DNA from: Corella eumyota
Lineage: Eukaryota; Chordata; Ascidiacea; Phlebobranchia; Corellidae
Assembly: GCA_963082875.1 (NCBI GenBank)
Contig: OY720103.1
Span: forward strand, 124,001-188,000
Length of the DNA stretch: 64,000 nt
Direction of reading: 5' to 3'
Of the stretch, positions 27,901 to 43,744 are shown piece after piece. Below the pieces are notes generated by a model, which saw nothing but the letters and a program-made list of their open reading frames with translations, made no database searches and was not told where the DNA came from. Position numbers and translations under genes: made by a program. Numbering within the stretch: the first letter of the stretch is position 1; the number at the start of each line of letters is the position of its first letter.

Positions 27901-28468
27901 TTTAAGCTATTCAACAAATCATCTTCCCATTCCTTGTTCTGACACTAAAAACAATTACAAATACAAACTGCAATAAAGCTGATTATCAGTAGGCCTGGAT
28001 AAAAGTTTTGCTACCGACAAACTAACAAAATAAGTTTACCAACAATTATATCAAAAGTAATCCTCCAATAATTAGAAAATCTACCTTGTTTTGTTGAACA
28101 ACTTTGTAATCAGTGAATATATCTCAGTAACTGCATGTGCTACAGAATGACTGAGACATTCTAGTCTTGTGCCACAGCTTGGTGAGTTAGTCAAGTTACA
28201 AACAACAGCATGGCCAGGTTGGGTGAAAAATGGGTGAACTCGTGCAGTTGAGATTTAGAAGAAATCACAATCAGCAAAAACTCGAGAATTTCGCCCAATT
28301 TCTTTGAACTAAAAAATAAGTAAATTCATCATGACGTCCCATAACTTTGGCTTAATAACGCAATGTAGATAATGTGTATCGTAGGTAATGTAAAGTCGAA
28401 ACGCTGACGTCATTACTTTGATGTAATTAATAAGCCGTAGTTACCTTTCCATGTTGTGACGTTAGAGA
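21959..28468. repeat. Array copy 7, 6510-bp composite unit with transposon
   Basis: This is the 3.4-kb unit plus a 3,026-bp inverted-repeat element and an 8-bp target duplication. Apart from its first kilobase the copy is nearly identical to copy 8. The element splits the unit's Pol III section, whose tRNA-like head starts at 22,673, between head and terminator. Confidence 0.92.
22778..25803. mobile_element. Inverted-repeat (foldback-type) DNA transposon, 8-bp target duplication, copy 1
   Basis: The ends are inverted: ACCACCACCTTTCTGCCAGA on the left and its complement on the right. The match extends about 140 bp, with one extra 10-11 bp partial duplication on the left. The target ATATAAAC is present on both sides (22770-22777, 25804-25811) and once in empty copies. 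Inside the termini are five copies of a 179-bp direct repeat on the left (about 23,060-23,835), each with TGACGTCA, and an inverted set on the right (about 24,715-25,535). The central 880 bp has coding-like composition but many stops and no recognised transposase domain. An 8-bp duplication fits hAT or P-like transposases; the family is not settled. It looks non-autonomous. Confidence 0.88.
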
Positions 28469-31400
28469 TTGGTTTGACTTTGGGGATCCTCCGGATTGTG
28501 CAGATTTGTTGCTGTTCCGCAGGGAAGACGCACTTAAGCAAGTTTAGGCAGATCGACCTAAAATTAATCAATAGTCAAATTATTACTATCACCGAAAATT
28601 CTACAATTACCCTAATCTTCAATATCATATACCACAACTAAATTAGAACCGATAACCATTATACAGATGTAATGATCTCACAACCAAGCACATAGACATG
28701 TGTTCACTGGAAGACAAAGTTGTCACACCCCTGATCGGCACCAAACATGAGGTCTTGACTTTTTTTAACTTTAAAATTTTGTGTTTACATAACAATACAG
28801 GAGAAGTACCATCAGTATTCCCAAATAACTGTTGATAACTAGCAATGAGTTGTTTTAAAATATCAAATCAAAACAACTGCACTAATCATAACAGTCAGAA
28901 GAAAACTGTATATATATAAGTTACTATGTCAATGAATATTTACCACCAGTTGCCCTCATCAAAAAATGACATAAACCACTGCGAAGTAAAAACTGGCTTC
29001 GTCAACGTTAAAAACTGGAATTCAAGTGTAAAAAACATGTAATAATGACCAACATGTAAAATAATAGAATATTTAATTTAAAGCAAGTACATAACCCTGT
29101 AAAACAATGAGTACAGATAAATACAAGTTTGTAATAGTGCAATATTTCAGGTAAAAACTTAAAACTGGGTTAAGGTAACCGACAGCGTGTTGTAGCGGTA
29201 AGAACACTTGCTACACCACTCATGAGGTCGTAGGTTCAATCCCCACTGCTCTCACGCTGTAGCGCTATTGAATAAGACGATATAAACACCACCACCTTTC
29301 TGCCAGAGAGTTGGCAGAGAGTAGCAGAGAATTTTGCTTGGGCGGATAATTATAAAAAACAGTGATTCCAAATATTTTATAATCGTACAATACAAAAATT
29401 ACCGGGGTAAAATAGCCCCTTCAAAGGAAAAAAATTAAAACCAAACCTAATATAGAATAAGTTGGCAAGGTTCTTAACACTTTAAAATTAAAATTAAATT
29501 AAACAAAACTCTAAAAAATTGTTAAAAGCAGGGGTAAAATTTTGTACTGAACTGAAATACGTGTTATTACTGACGTCACAAATCGGGGGTTTTGACAGCT
29601 TACCTATCATGTCGCTTCAATTCTTTTTTTATATTTGGTGGAGGACAACGTACCCAACCACGACATACCTTCAAAAAAGTGAACAAAATATTAGAAAGTG
29701 GTCAAATACAGGTGTAAACTTTGTGTTTTCGTAATATACGCTATATAAGTGACGTCACAAATCGGGGGTTTTGACAACTTACCTATCATGTCGCTCCAAT
29801 TTATTTTTGATATTTTGTAAGGAACAACGCACCCAACCACGAAATATCTTCAAAAAAGTGAACAAAATATTAGAAAGTGGTCAAATGCAGGTATAAACTT
29901 TGTATTTTCGTAATATACACTATAGAAGTGACGTCACGAATCGGGGGTTTTGACAACTTACCTATCATGTCGCTCCAATTTATTTTTGTTATTTTGTAAG
30001 GAACAACGCACCCAACAACAATATATCTTCAAAAAAGTGAACAAAATATTAGAAAGTGGTCAAATACAGGTGTAAACTTTGTGTTTTCGTGATATACGCT
30101 ATATAAGTGACGTCACAAATCGGGGGTTTTGACAACTTACCTAACATGTCGCTCCAATTTATTTTTGATATTTTGTAAGGAACAACGTACCCAACCACAA
30201 CATATTTTCAAAAAAGTGAACAAAATATTAGAAAGTGGTCAAATACAGGTGTAAACTTTGTATTTTCGTAATATACGTTATAGAAGTGACGTCACAAATC
30301 GGGGGTTTTGACAACTTACCTATTATGTCGCTCCAATTTTGATAATCACACTTGTTAAAAGTATGCTAGACTGTTTTTTACAATCGGTTTTAACCAACAA
30401 ACTTACTCCAAGTTTAATAGAACAAGATTTTAGGGAACTTGAATAAACAAATCTTTATTGTAAACGTAGTTCTGGTTTGGACCATTTCGTAAAGCAATAT
30501 CATAAAGAAATTATTGAAACCGAAAACAGTTTTCAAGCGAATTCATTAATTTAAAAATGGGTAGGAAACTTATTAAGGAAAATAAAACATAAGCTAAAAC
30601 ACAACCTTTAAAGCAAAAAAGAAGTCCCCATTTAAAATGACGCTGTTGGTGGTTTCTTCATTTAAAAAGCAAAAACGCAGAAACAAGGGATTTTACACGA
30701 ATCAGCGAAAAGGCTAAAATTTGAAAATACGTCATCAGATTCACGGCCTTTACCATCGGTAGATTAACAAAATTTATTACAAAAACACTCCATAAACCAA
30801 TTAAAAATTAAAACAATTGAGATGATAAATGCTGACATTTAAAATATTACGAATCTAATTGGTCTATACGATAATTTTTTAAAGTTACCAATTTTTGTGA
30901 TATCGCTTTTAAAAATGTTGATAATCAAAATATACATTGGCTTGACTTGGCAACAATAATTTATTATCACTCCAATGATATGCATAATAAAATAATGCAA
31001 TATTACATTAATTACAACATCTGTTGGTTTTCAAAATACGTCGTCGATGCCTATTTAACTTTTTTAGTGCATGTGGATAATTTTTCTTACTTAGCTATTT
31101 TAAATAGAATTAAATTATTAAAACACCCTTTAAAATTTGGAAAAATTATATTTAATTAGGATGACACTTTACAAAATTGCAAATTTTTTCCAAAATTGTG
31201 GAATTAACATTTTATGTTAATATATTTTGGAATGTCGTTGTTGGGTACGTTGTCCTCAAAAATATAAAAAATAAATTGGAGCGACATGATAGGTAAGTTG
31301 TTAAAACACCCGATTTGTGACGTCACATATATAGCATATATTACAAAAACACAAAGTTTACACCTGTATTTGACCACTTTCTAATATTTTGTTCACTTTT

Positions 31401-34400
31401 TTGAAGGTATGCCGTGGTTGGGTGCGTTTTTCCTTACAAAATATCAAAAATAAATTGGAGCGACATGATAGGTAAGTTGTCAAAACCCTCGATTTGTGAC
31501 GTCACTTATATAGCGTATATTACGAAAACACAAAGTTTACACCTGTATTTGACCACTTTCTAATATTTTGTTCACTTTTTTGAAGATATGTCGTAATTAA
31601 GTGCGTTGTTTTTTACAAAATATCAAAAATAAATTGGAGCGACATGATAGGTAAGTTGTCAAAACCCCCGATTTGTGACGTCACTTATATAGCGTATATT
31701 ACGAAAATACAAAGTTAACACCTGTATTTAACCACTTTCTAATATTTTGTTCACTTTTTCGAAAATATGTGGTAATTAAGTGCGTTGTTCTTTACAAAAT
31801 ATCAAAAATAAATTGGAGCGACATGATAGGTAAGTTGTCAAAACCCCCGATTTGTGACGTCACTTATATAGCGTATATTACGAAAATACAAAGTTTACAC
31901 CTGCATTTGACCACTTTCTAATATTTTGTTCACTTTTTTGAAGATATGTCGTGGTTGGGTACGTTGTCCTCCACAAAATATCAAAAAAGAATTGGAGCGA
32001 CATGATAGGTAAGTTGTCAAAACCCCCGATTTGTGACGTTAGTAATAACACGTATTTCAGTTCAGTACCAAAGTTTACTCCTGTTTTTAACAGTTTTTCA
32101 ATGTTTTGTTTAATTTTATTTTAATTCTAAAGTGTTAAGAAATTTGCCAACTTATTCTATATTAGGTTTGTTTTTAATTTGTTCCCTTTAAAGGGGCTAT
32201 TTTACCCCGTTATTTTTTGTATTGTACGATTATAAAATATTTGGAATCACCATTTTTTATAATTATCCGCCCAAGCAAAATTCTCTGCTACTCTCTGGCA
32301 GAAAGGTGGTGGTATATAAACGGTATAAACTTCTGCTGAGTCAGCACTTAATCAGCAGCGTAATTATCGGGGCAATTATAATCTATAATATCCCAAACTA
32401 CCACAGGCAACAGGCAACTCGAGACTGGGTCTGAGTAACTGATGTTACTCTATGTTTAGGTCGCGCTTTCGACTTTCCCACATCGAGGATAAATGTGTAC
32501 ATACAGAAAAGAAATAAATAAACAAATACGAGTTGTCTGATTAATCAATCTTATAGAGAACGTCCGTAAAGACGGACTTTTTTACGGATAACGGAAGTTT
32601 GTTTCCGCCGTTTTATAAAATCTCCGCAAAATTTTTTTATCCGTATATTCTTTATCCTCGATTTAAAATAAACGTCAAAACACTACACAAAATACCCTTT
32701 TTTTTATCTAATTTCGTAAAAAAATCAATAAAAACATTTCAAGCAACCCCAAATATACGGAAACGTGCAAAATGCGCAAATAAATTAACCCGTTAAATGC
32801 ATCTTTTTTAAACCTTTAAATTGTATAAACAAATACATAAACATTTTTTATCTAAATGAGTTTAGTTCACCGAGGTTAAACAAACAGATCTACATCAAAT
32901 TCGAATAATAAATTCAAAAAATTCAACTTGAATTCTCATTGCCGTCAGCTGGCGCGCTGCAATGAATTCCGCCAATTTTTTGCGAAAAAAAGCGGAAAAA
33001 CAAGGCGAAGAATTTTTGTCAAAAAACTTAAATCGTAACATACAAAAATATAAAATTTTATTCATTTTCAACATAAATCACGTACCAAAAACTTGCAAAA
33101 CAATTCTGTGACAACAATATATGTATTAAAAATAACAAAATTCCAAAAAACTCGATTTTAAAATTTTCGCCGACGCGAAATTTAAATCGACTGTCGCAAA
33201 AAGCTGCATAATTTTGATTAACATATTTTTAATTAAATTTCCTGTCAGATTACTTTAAAAAATTCCTAACACATTTTAAAAATAAATATACATGTTGTGG
33301 TATAACCGTTTTTTCCAGCAACGTCTGTTGCTATATTCGAGGATAAACTTAAAACCCCAATTTGCAAAAGTAGAACACCCTGCATGGGGTGCTACCTAAA
33401 TATTCTAGCAAGCTGTTTAAACAATACAAGGTTACACCGAAGCGTAATGTCCGAACATCGAAATCTAGCTTGAACTAACACATTCCATTAGAACACTCTT
33501 TCTCATACTTGCAACATTTTTCTTACATTTTCACACCTCAGAATTCTCTGCACAATAAAATCTCATCTTTTCCGTTTCCGGCCGCCTTAATACAATCTAA
33601 AAAATACACATTAATCTCGATGTTTAAAATATAAACTGAATACAGCGATATTAGTTAAACCACCACATGCTACTCGAACATTGGGAAGTTATTAAAACAT
33701 TTATTGGGTGCGGCAAGTCCAGCTTTGTCGTCGAGCTAACATACTTCGTGTAGTAGTCAGAACACTTTTTCCTACACTATATGAGGTCCTGGGTCGATGC
33801 CCACCACTCTCTTGCTGTAGGGTTCACAAGTAAGGCACAAAAACGACATGAACTCCTGCTAAGCCAACACTTAATCGTGGCGATCATTTAAATATTTAAC
33901 TTCTTTCGAACTAAATTATAATACTATTTCTCGGAGTAATGTCGTAACTTTTCCAACTAGAAACATAGATCTGTAATTGCACTCTTAAGAGGGTTGAAAT
34001 TGCCTTACAATAATTATGCCGCATATCATTTCCAACAATAGAATTACAAATTGCTGTTTCTCTGAATTTTTATTACGAGATTAAGATAGCTCAAATAGTT
34101 GGACTTAACCAACAGACAATAATAAGTATAGCTCAACAAGACAACGAAAAACATCACGCTACCGAACCACTTTATGTACTACAACATGAATAGTGTCTAA
34201 CAAGTTTTTTTTCAAATTACCAATTGTACATGTAGACAATGACTACATTGCTTAAATTAAACTACAAGCACATATATCATTTTGCTACATTATAAGGCAC
34301 CATTTTTCGTCTAAAATATTAAAGATTAATATTCTTCCTTAGCACAGTGGTCAAAATAACTATAATAACTTGCATGATTTTGCTAGTATAAGGATTTCAA

Positions 34401-34978
34401 CACTCAAATCTTTAAGCTATTCAACAAATCATCTTCCCATTCCTTGTTCTGACACTAAAAACAATTACAAATACAAACTGCAATAAAGCTGATTATCAGT
34501 AGGCCTGGATAAAAGTTTTGCTACCGACAAACTAACAAAATAAGTTTACCAACAATTATATCAAAAGTAATCCTCCAATAATTAGAAAATCTACCTTGTT
34601 TTGTTGAACAACTTTGTAATCAGTGAATATATCTCAGTAACTGCATGTGCTACAGAATGACTGAGACATTCTAGTCTTGTGCCACAGCTTGGTGAGTTAG
34701 TCAAGTTACAAACAACAGCATGGCCAGGTTGGGTGAAAAATGGGTGAACTCGTGCAGTTGAGATTTAGAAGAAATCACAATCAGCAAAAACTCGAGAATT
34801 TCGCCCAATTTCTTTGAACTAAAAAATAAGTAAATTCATCATGACGTCCCATAACTTTGGCTTAATAACGCAATGTAGATAATGTGTATCGTAGGTAATG
34901 TAAAGTCGAAACGCTGACGTCATTACTTTGATGTAATTAATAAGCCGTAGTTACCTTTCCATGTTGTGACGTTAGAGA
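28469..34978. repeat. Array copy 8, 6510-bp composite unit with transposon
   Basis: This is a second composite unit, nearly identical to copy 7 including the transposon and its target duplication. I saw one difference inside the transposon (A/G at 23,931 versus 30,441). It arose by duplication of the already-inserted unit. Confidence 0.92.
29288..32313. mobile_element. Inverted-repeat DNA transposon, copy 2 (tandem duplicate)
   Basis: It has the same 3,026-bp length, ends and ATATAAAC flanks (29280-29287, 32314-32321) as the element in copy 7. It was copied with its host unit rather than by a second insertion, since both lie at the same base of the unit. Confidence 0.9.
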
Positions 34979-35995
34979 TTGGTTTGACTTTGGGGATCCT
35001 CCGGATTGTGCAGATTTGTTGCTGTTCCGCAGGGAAGACGCACTTAAGCAAGTTTAGGCAGATCGACCTAAAATTAATCAATAGTCAAATTATTGCTATC
35101 ACCGAAAATTCTACAATTACCCTAATCTTCAATATCATATACCACAACTAAATTAGAACCGATAACCATTACACAGATGTAATGATCTCACAACCAAGCA
35201 CATAGACATGTGTTCATTGGAAGACAAAGTTGTCACACCCCTGATCGGCACCAAACATGAAGTCTTGACTTTTTTTAACTTTAAAATTTTGTGTTTACAT
35301 AACAATACAGAAGAAGTATCATGGGTATTCCCAAATAACTGTTGATAACTAGCAATGAGTTGTTTTAAAATATCAAATCAAAACAACTGCACTAATCACA
35401 ACAGTCAGAAGAAAACTGTATATATATAAGTTACTATGTCAATGAATATTTACCACCATTTGCCTTCATCAAAAAATGACATAAACCACTGCGAAGTAAA
35501 AACTGGCTTCGTCAACGTTAAAAACTGGAATTCAAGTGTGAAAAACATGTAATAATGGCCAACATGTAAAATAATAGAATATTTAATTTAAAGCAAGTAT
35601 ATAACCCTGTAAAACAATGAGTACAAATAAATGGGCTAAATGAGTACAAATAAATACAAGTTTGTAATAGTGCAATATTTCAGGTAAAAACTTAAAACTG
35701 GGTTAAGGTAACCGACAGCGTGTTGTAGCGGTAAGAACACTTGCTACACCACTCATGAGGTCGTAGGTTCAATCCCTACTGCTCTCACGCTGTAGCGCTA
35801 TTGAATAAGACGCTATAAACGGTATAAACTCCTGCTGAGTCAGCACTTAATCAGCAGCGTAATTATTGGGCCAATTATAATCTATAATATCCCAAACTGC
35901 CACAGGCAACAGGCAACTCGAGACTGGGTCTGAGTAACTGATGTTACTCTATGTTTAGGTCGCGCTTTCGACTTTCCCACATGGAAGATAAATGA
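34979..35995. repeat. Array copy 9, left part
   Basis: Homology runs through the tRNA-like head (from 35,716) and SINE body up to GATAAATGA, where a second element is inserted. It has a short private duplication near 35,630. Confidence 0.88.
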
Positions 35996-38188
35996 GGGTA
36001 ACACTAAAAGAAGGAATGGGGAAAGTGAGGAAAAGAGGGAAATTTTTTTCGCGGAAATCGCGGAAATAATTTTTTTTTATGTTTTAAAAATTAATTATAA
36101 GATTAAAAAAGCATAAGAAAAACAAAACAAAAACAACGAAAACAAGTAAATAAGAAAACAAGGTAAGGAATAAGGAAATCGAAGAATAGGAAAACTAAAG
36201 AAACCAAGTTAAGGAAAATAAAGAAATCGAGGAATAATGAAAATAGAGAAATCGAGCTATAAGGTAATGGGAAAACCGAGGAATAAGAAAAAAGAGAAAC
36301 CGAGGTATAAAGTAAAGGGAAAACCGAGGAATGAGAAAAAGGAGAAACCGAGGAATAAGGTAATGGGGAAACTGAGGAATAAGAAAAATAGGGAAACCGA
36401 GGAATAAGGAAAATAAAGAAATCGAGGAATAATGAAGATAGAAAAATCGAAGTATAAGGTAATGGGAAAACCAAGAAATAAGGAAAATAGAGAAACCGAG
36501 GAATAAGAAAAAAAAGAAATCGAGGAATAATGAAAATAGTGAAACCGAGAAATAAGAAAAATAGGGAAACCGAGGAATAAGGCAATGGGGAAACTGAGGA
36601 ATAAGAAAAATAGGGAAACCGAGGAATAAGGCAATGGGGAAACTGAGGAATAAGGAAAATAGGGAAACCGAGGAATAAGATAATGGGAAAACCGAGGAAT
36701 AAGGAAAATAGGGAAACCGAGAAATAAGGTAACGGGGAAACTGAGGAATAATGAAAATAGGGAAACCGAGGAATAAGATAATGGGAAAACTGAGGAATAA
36801 GGAAAATAGGGAAACCGAGAAATAAGAAAAATAAAGAAATCGAGGAATAAGGTAATGGGAAAATGGAAGAATAAGGTAAAAGGGAAACCGAGGAATAAGA
36901 AAAATAGGGAAACCGAGGTAAAGGGTAATGGGGAAACCGTCTGCTTATTAAAGTCGAGTTTTAAATAAACTTCTATATTGTAACAACTAATTCGTCTTAT
37001 GGCGCGTTTTTTTAAATCGTAAGATGTCAATAAACCACATACAATATGTATATTTAAGACATTTTTGGTACTTACGTACTTTATTTAATGAAAGCACAAT
37101 GTAACGAAAGTTAAGGGATCCGTTTATAATTTTCAAAGTTAACTTAAAAATTAAATTTTAATGAAAAAGTCAACTTCGTTAATTAACGATTAACGCATTA
37201 ACGGTTTGGTGCCCACCTTTGCATTTAACGTAATTCAATAAGAAAACATTTAGTAGTCAATAGCGAAATGATTCGTCTAAAAATTTGTACGAACATTTAG
37301 TTCTACAAACTACCTTTAATGATTTTGTTTTAAACTTAAACCTAGTTAAAAATGTTGTTAAATGACTGCACGCCTTAAAATCATAGGTTTAGCAATAATT
37401 AAAACATAGTTATAGCAACAATAAACAATAATTATGATTAAATAAAAAAAAATGATTTCCCAATTTCTCCACTTCTTTTTGCCAATTTTTTTCTTTATAC
37501 CAAGTATCTCGTTTTTAGTCTATGTTTAATTATTTTTTTAACATTTCCCTATTATTCTTATTCCTTGTTTTTTATTTTATTTTCCTTATTTCTTGATCAT
37601 CTATTTCGCATTCTCTTGTTTATATACTGACTCCTTAATCTCCCTATTTTACTTATTTCCCAATTTTTTAGTTTTTCTTATTTCTAGATTTCCCTATTTT
37701 CGTATTTTTTATTTTTTCTGTTTTCCAATTCCTTTGTTTCTCTATTTTCCTTATTCCTCGGTTTCCCCGTTACCTTATTTCTCGGTTTCTCTATTTTTCT
37801 TATTTCTCGGTTTTCCCATAACCTTATACTTCGATTTTTCTATTTTCATTATTCCTCGATTTCTTTATTTTTCTTATTCCTTAGTTTCTTTAGTTTTCCT
37901 ATTCTTCTTCGATTTCCTTATTCCTTACCTTGTTTTCTTATTTACTTGTTTTCGTTCTCGTTTTTTTTTCTGTTTTTTTCTGTATTTTTATCTTATATTT
38001 ATTTTTTTAAATACAAAAAAAAATTTCCGCGTTTTCCGCAACTTTAATTTCCTCCTTTTCCTCACTTTCCCCATTCCTTCTTTTAGTATTGCAATATTTC
38101 CTCGATTCCTCATTTTCCTCGATTTCCTCGTTTTAGTGTCAATTCCTCGTTTTCCTCGATTTCCTCATTCCTTCTTTTAGTGTTACCC
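35996..38188. mobile_element. Inverted-repeat element with purine-rich 24-bp repeats, 9-bp target duplication
   Basis: The ends are GGGTAACACTAAAAGAAGGA and its complement, flanked by GATAAATGA on both sides (35987-35995, 38189-38197). The left arm (about 36,160-36,930) is an imperfect tandem of a unit like GAAACCGAGGAATAAGGAAA (about 24 bp). The right arm (about 37,740-37,930) has the same unit inverted, so the + strand is purine-rich on the left and pyrimidine-rich on the right. The middle (about 36,950-37,550) is AT-rich with no domain. A 9-bp duplication would suit a Mutator-like transposase; that is inference. Open frames here encode only repeated Phe/Leu/Pro peptides. It is non-autonomous. 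Confidence 0.85.
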
Positions 38189-38377
38189 GATAAATGATTA
38201 TATACAGAAAAGAAATAAATAAACAAATACGAGTTGTCTGATTAATCAATATTATAGAGAACGTCCGTAAAGACGGACTTTTTTACGGATAACGGAAATT
38301 TGTTTCCGCCGTTTTATAAAATCCCTGCAATATTTTTTATCCGTACTCACTTTATCCTTGATTTAAAATAAACTTCA
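38189..38377. repeat. Array copy 9, right remnant and array edge
   Basis: The unit continues after the element's right target copy, includes the hairpin and T6 stretch at about 38,261-38,283, and fades near 38,377. This is the right border of the array. Confidence 0.82.
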
Positions 38378-39160
38378 AAACTTTATAAAAAGTTAATTTT
38401 CACTAAAATACATTAAAAATTAATTTGATATAGTTATAAATTTAACATTTTGTTGAGTTACAAAATTAAAACAAAAAGCTGGTAACGGTAATACTTTTAT
38501 TGAAGTACGACAATAACTCATTTCAATTTAAAACTGACCCTCATTATAACTTTAGGCTTTTGATTAAATGTGATTGGCTTATTACAATTAATTGTACATC
38601 GTATTGTTATAACTCTGTAGCGTCACCCCCTGGACATCAAATAACGATAAAAAAATGTCCAAGGACTTTTAGAGAGTCACGAATTTAATTCGAATATTAT
38701 TTTATTTTGTAAAACAACAAATTGCTGTCTTTCATAACTGTTTAAATGTTGCTTATTTAAGCGCAATATTTAACTTTAAAACTATTTTAAACTATTTAAA
38801 CAATATGAAGCCAACAAAATAAATAAAAAGTTATTTTTAAACACTTAACGCTGACTCAATAACAAACCGTGCGAACATTGGCAGATATTTTCTAATAAAT
38901 TAAACGTTGCAAAACTTAACTTAACACAATTTCAACAACTATGGAAACTTGCAAAATAAAATAACAAAAAATTTGCTCCAAAATTTAATACATCTTTAAA
39001 TCAAAACGTTATAAAAAAAAATAGAGTTTTACGAATTTTCCCAATATAAAATGTTTTATATAACAAACCTGTAACGTTTTAAGTTTAGTTTTTATCGATA
39101 TTGGTTTTAAAATAGACTCCGATGACGTTTCCCCACCTGGCAACTTTCCCACTGATATCT
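38378..39160. other. AT-rich spacer between array and amylase gene
   Basis: No gene, RNA or element with clear ends is seen. A short GC-richer patch at about 38,610-38,680 holds a 62-codon open frame without recognisable features; I treat it as chance. Confidence 0.5.
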
Positions 39161-39162
39161 TG

Positions 39163-39169
39163 TATAAAT
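39163..39169 (+). promoter_or_regulatory. Candidate TATA box for amylase
   Basis: TATAAAT lies about 235 bp before the start codon in otherwise A/T-homopolymer DNA, downstream of a GC-richer patch (CCCCACCTGGCAACTTTCCC, which holds an E-box-like CACCTG). A start site would be expected at about 39,193. The position is plausible but unproven. Confidence 0.4.
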
Positions 39170-39389
39170 TGGAGTTTATGGTTGGTAATGATCGCAGTTA
39201 GATTGAAAGATAATTAAATAATTTTGTTTTAATTTGAGAAATTATTTTGTAATTGAAGTTAAATATGCCAGTTACTTATATTAAGTTATTTAAGTATTTT
39301 TTCAAAAAAAACTGTTCAATAAAAATTTAAAAAACGCCCCTAAATTTCGAATTTAATTGCACAAATTTATTTATTTTTATTTTGATTAG

Positions 39390-42865
<3,476 letters not shown>

Positions 42866-42897
42866 TTAGAATCTGCTTCACTAATTAATTAACAATT

Positions 42898-42903
42898 AAT
42901 AAA
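42898..42903 (+). terminator. Poly(A) signal of the amylase gene
   Basis: AATAAA lies 33 bp after the stop codon in A/T-rich DNA and is the first such hexamer downstream. Confidence 0.6.
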
Positions 42904-43123
42904 TTTAAATCCAACTCTAATTATAGTCAAACAAAGTTTCTTTTGCATTTCTAAAATATTAAATTTTAATTTTTAAACAATTTATTAACTTTTACATTTA
43001 ACATAAAACAAATTAAATATCACAATAACGAAAATAATTAACAAGAAAAAAATAAAAGTACGAAATAAAATTGTTTGAAATCAACTGATAAAAAACTAGT
43101 ACAAATGGTTTAGTTCTCAGATA

Positions 43124-43318
43124 AAAATTACATTTAATATAACCCAGTATGGCTCTAGTAGGAAAGCACGAACTGGTCACGATAAATTGCATGTGATAAA
43201 GGGACTAACCGAAAATAAACCTACCGAAAAGAAAGAACGTCCCAACTCGGCCTTTCGAAATAACGTTTGTCACATACAATGCACAAATATATTAAACAAC
43301 CTACTGTCCAGTAGGGGG
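43124..43318. repeat. 195-bp sequence, left copy of a direct pair
   Basis: It is nearly identical to 45,133-45,327. It ends with CCTACTGTCCAGTAGGGGG, which contains a short hairpin. No coding or LTR hallmarks (no TG...CA ends, no short target repeats seen). Confidence 0.85.
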
Positions 43319-43744
43319 CTAATAAACAATCTTGAAAAACATATTTGGTTACCTTTCATTTATTTCTTGTGACGTCATCTTCCATTCCTCATGACGAAAA
43401 CAGAAAACAGAGGCAGTTATCTATATTAAAATATCAACATTAGATATTGACAAATGTGTGTTGTGGATTACCAAATTTGTCAAAAAAGAAACCTAATTCA
43501 GTTTGATAGTCAACTAACCGAAATTGTTATTTTTTCTTTGTTTAACTCAACTATATTACCTATTTTGCATGCATTTTTTAATCTTTAATGAATAATTAAA
43601 ATAATAAGAAATCTTTTTTTAAATGCAAGTAATATTACTTGATACTAAACTTCATGAGTATTACATGACAGAATTTAAATTTAATGTAATGTATTGAATA
43701 TTATAATGAAATAAATCAACACATCTGAAAAAAATAAGAATAAA
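43319..43744. other. Spacer with a dispersed repeat
   Basis: About 45 bp at 43,348-43,395 (TTTATTTCTTGTGACGTCAT...) recurs at 47,210-47,255. The rest is AT-rich without recognised content. Confidence 0.5.

Larger units (their letters stand above)
1..38377. repeat. Tandem array of a 3.43-kb non-coding unit, nine copies
   Basis: Whole blocks of sequence recur at spacings of 3435, 3436, 3432 and 3428 bp, then at 6510 bp where the unit carries a transposon. Copies start at about 1, 3443, 6878, 10314, 13746, 17174, 21959, 28469 and 34979. Copies 2 and 3 differ by only a few bases; copies 4 and 5 share small private deletions, for example near 12,315 and 15,745. No reading frame is long or conserved enough to be a gene: the small open frames that recur are 60-65 codons with no recognisable domain. 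Each full unit holds a tRNA-like SINE or Pol III unit and a second, older SINE copy. The left end lies outside the window; homology stops near 38,377. This is a satellite-like or segmental array grown by unequal exchange. Confidence 0.93.

Noticed and set aside
1097-35151. Recurring 60-65 codon open frames in every array unit
   Set aside because: They are short, A/T-driven, without domain or conserved start context, and vary at their ends between units. They recur only because the unit recurs.
36103-38180. Three open frames of 160-257 codons (two minus, one plus)
   Set aside because: They translate the 24-bp purine/pyrimidine repeats of the inserted element into repeated Phe/Leu/Pro/Tyr strings; they are a by-product of stop-free repeat units, not a membrane protein gene.
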